In this document: positions 5,409 to 6,478 of the stretch, piece by piece
Layout of the letters: each line of letters begins with the position of its first letter
Position numbering within the stretch: position 1 is the stretch's first letter
Assembly: GCA_039914705.1 (NCBI GenBank)
Contig: JBDSOT010000144.1
Span: 1 to 6,478 of the forward strand
DNA from: JBDSTW01 sp039914705
Lineage (GTDB): Bacteria; Pseudomonadota; Gammaproteobacteria; SURF-13
DNA: 6,478 bases
Reading direction: 5' to 3'
Translations under genes and position numbers: made by a program
Notes under the pieces: generated by a model
Told to the model about the DNA's origin: nothing
Databases searched by the model: none
Seen by the model: the letters and a program-made list of their open reading frames with translations, nothing else

Positions 5409-6478
5409 GTGAAATCTTTTTTAGCTATAACACTGTTTCCGTTTGCTCTGATGCTCAGCCTTGCCGCCTGCGATCAAAAAACCGCACAAGACGCCTCCGG
5501 AGAAACCGTCATCAAAATCGGCTCCGCATTTCCGCTTACCGGGCGACAGGCGCATTTGGGACAAGATCACGAAAACGGTGTGCGCTTGGCGATTGATGAA
5601 CTCAACGCCAAGGGTGTGATGATCGGCGGGGCGAAGGTCAGGTTGCAATTGTTAAGCGAAGATGATCAGAGCGATCCTAAAACCGCCACCATCGTCGCTC
5701 AGAAACTCGCGGATCAGCAGGTTAAAGGCGTTATCGGCCATTACAACTCCGGTGCCTCCATTCCCGCCTCCCGTATCTACAGCGAGGCGGGGATACCGCA
5801 GATTTCACCGTCGTCGACGGCCATTGCTTACACGGCGCAAGGCTTTAAAACGGCATTCCGCGTAATGACTAACGACGCACAGCAAGGTAAGGTACTGGGC
5901 GAATTCGCGGCCGCTGCGTTAGGCGCCAAAAAAATCGCCATTATTGATGACCGTACCGCCTATGGCCAAGGCTTGGCCGATGAAGTCGAAAAATCTGCCA
6001 AGGCCGCTGGGATCGACATTGTCGCGCATGAATACACTACCGACAGATCCACTGATTTTCTGGCTATCTTGACTTCAATCAAGGCCAAAAAACCTGATGT
6101 CGTGTTTTACGGTGGTATGGATGTGCAGGCCGGGCCGATGATTAAACAAATGCATTCATTAGGCTTAACCGCGAAATTTTTGGGCGGCGATGGTATGCAA
6201 AGCAATGAATTTATAAAGATAGCCGGCGCTGACGCTGAAGGGACTACGGCCTCCACGCCGGGCTTGCCGGTGAGCGATATGCAAAACGGCAAGGACTTTG
6301 AGGAGAAATTTACTGCACGCTACGGCAAGCTGCAAAACTATGCGCCTTATGCCTATGATGCGGTTATGGTGCTGGTCGAGGCTATGCAGAAGGCTGACTC
6401 TGCCGAGCCTGAAAAATATCTGCCGGTGTTGCGGGCGACCGACCTCAATGGGGTTACCGGACACATCAGCTTCGATGA
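5409..6478 (+). CDS. Branched-chain amino acid ABC transporter substrate-binding lipoprotein (LivK-like), 3' end cut
   Basis: The frame is open from GTG 5409 to the window end (356 codons), so only a short C-terminus is missing. It is a type I periplasmic binding protein of the Leu/Ile/Val (Peripla_BP_6) family, which delivers a ligand to LivHMGF-type permeases. Residues 1-21 are a lipoprotein signal with lipobox SLAAC; Cys21 would be lipidated and is followed by Asp22. Family motifs are IKIGSAFPLTGRQAHLGQD, NGVRLAIDELNAKG, EDDQSDPKTA, GVIGHYNSGASIPAS (residues 107-121), the binding-site SPSST (133-137), IAIIDDRTAYGQGLADE, PDVVFYGGMDVQAGPM, FLGGDGM and NYAPYAYDAVMV. AAGGA (5394-5398) lies ten bases upstream. 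Permease and ATPase genes, if linked, are beyond the window. The true ligand (branched amino acids, amides, urea or another compound) cannot be decided from this sequence, so no symbol is given. Confidence 0.92.
   Translation, partial: MKSFLAITLFPFALMLSLAACDQKTAQDASGETVIKIGSAFPLTGRQAHLGQDHENGVRLAIDELNAKGVMIGGAKVRLQLLSEDDQSDPKTATIVAQKLADQQVKGVIGHYNSGASIPASRIYSEAGIPQISPSSTAIAYTAQGFKTAFRVMTNDAQQGKVLGEFAAAALGAKKIAIIDDRTAYGQGLADEVEKSAKAAGIDIVAHEYTTDRSTDFLAILTSIKAKKPDVVFYGGMDVQAGPMIKQMHSLGLTAKFLGGDGMQSNEFIKIAGADAEGTTASTPGLPVSDMQNGKDFEEKFTARYGKLQNYAPYAYDAVMVLVEAMQKADSAEPEKYLPVLRATDLNGVTGHISFD

Overview
This window is an ordinary-looking stretch of proteobacterial chromosome with all genes on the + strand. 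The gene order ffh-rpsP-rimM-trmD-rplS is the classical proteobacterial ribosome-maturation cluster. It is followed by ogt, xerD, yajQ and dsbC and by a branched-chain amino-acid binding protein. The XerD and YajQ proteins resemble their enterobacterial counterparts closely. A link between xerD and dsbC is also known in Enterobacteria, where yajQ is not between them. The ogt-xerD pairing and the form of the Ogt C-terminus make me favour a beta-proteobacterium (or a close gamma relative) of moderate GC. This is an inference from memory, not a database result.

Layout. Bases 1-326 are the methionine-rich RNA-binding end of Ffh (SRP54). A 220-base spacer holds a likely stringent-type promoter and a leader hairpin. 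The ribosomal operon follows: rpsP (S16), rimM (30S maturation), trmD (m1G37 tRNA methyltransferase) and rplS (L19). The two ribosomal protein genes start with ATG and have a Shine-Dalgarno sequence. The two low-abundance enzymes between them start with GTG and have poor ribosome-binding sites. A GC-rich hairpin follows rplS. Then come ogt (repair of O6-alkylguanine) and xerD (dif-site recombinase), which overlap by 17 bases.

A perfect 18-bp palindrome that contains a consensus -10 box separates xerD from yajQ (nucleotide / c-di-GMP-binding family). Immediately after yajQ lies an 86-bp miniature transposable element. It has 18-bp imperfect terminal inverted repeats that resemble IS5 ends, three internal hairpins, and a CTAA duplication on each side. 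The left CTAA supplies the yajQ stop codon. After it come dsbC (periplasmic disulfide isomerase) and, running off the window end, a LivK-type ABC-transporter binding protein with a lipoprotein signal.

No wholly new multi-gene system is visible. The observations most worth following up are the IS5-like miniature element at the yajQ stop codon, the 14-bp tandem duplication across the rimM start codon, the palindrome over the yajQ -10 box, and the inner-membrane-type lipoprotein signal on the binding protein.
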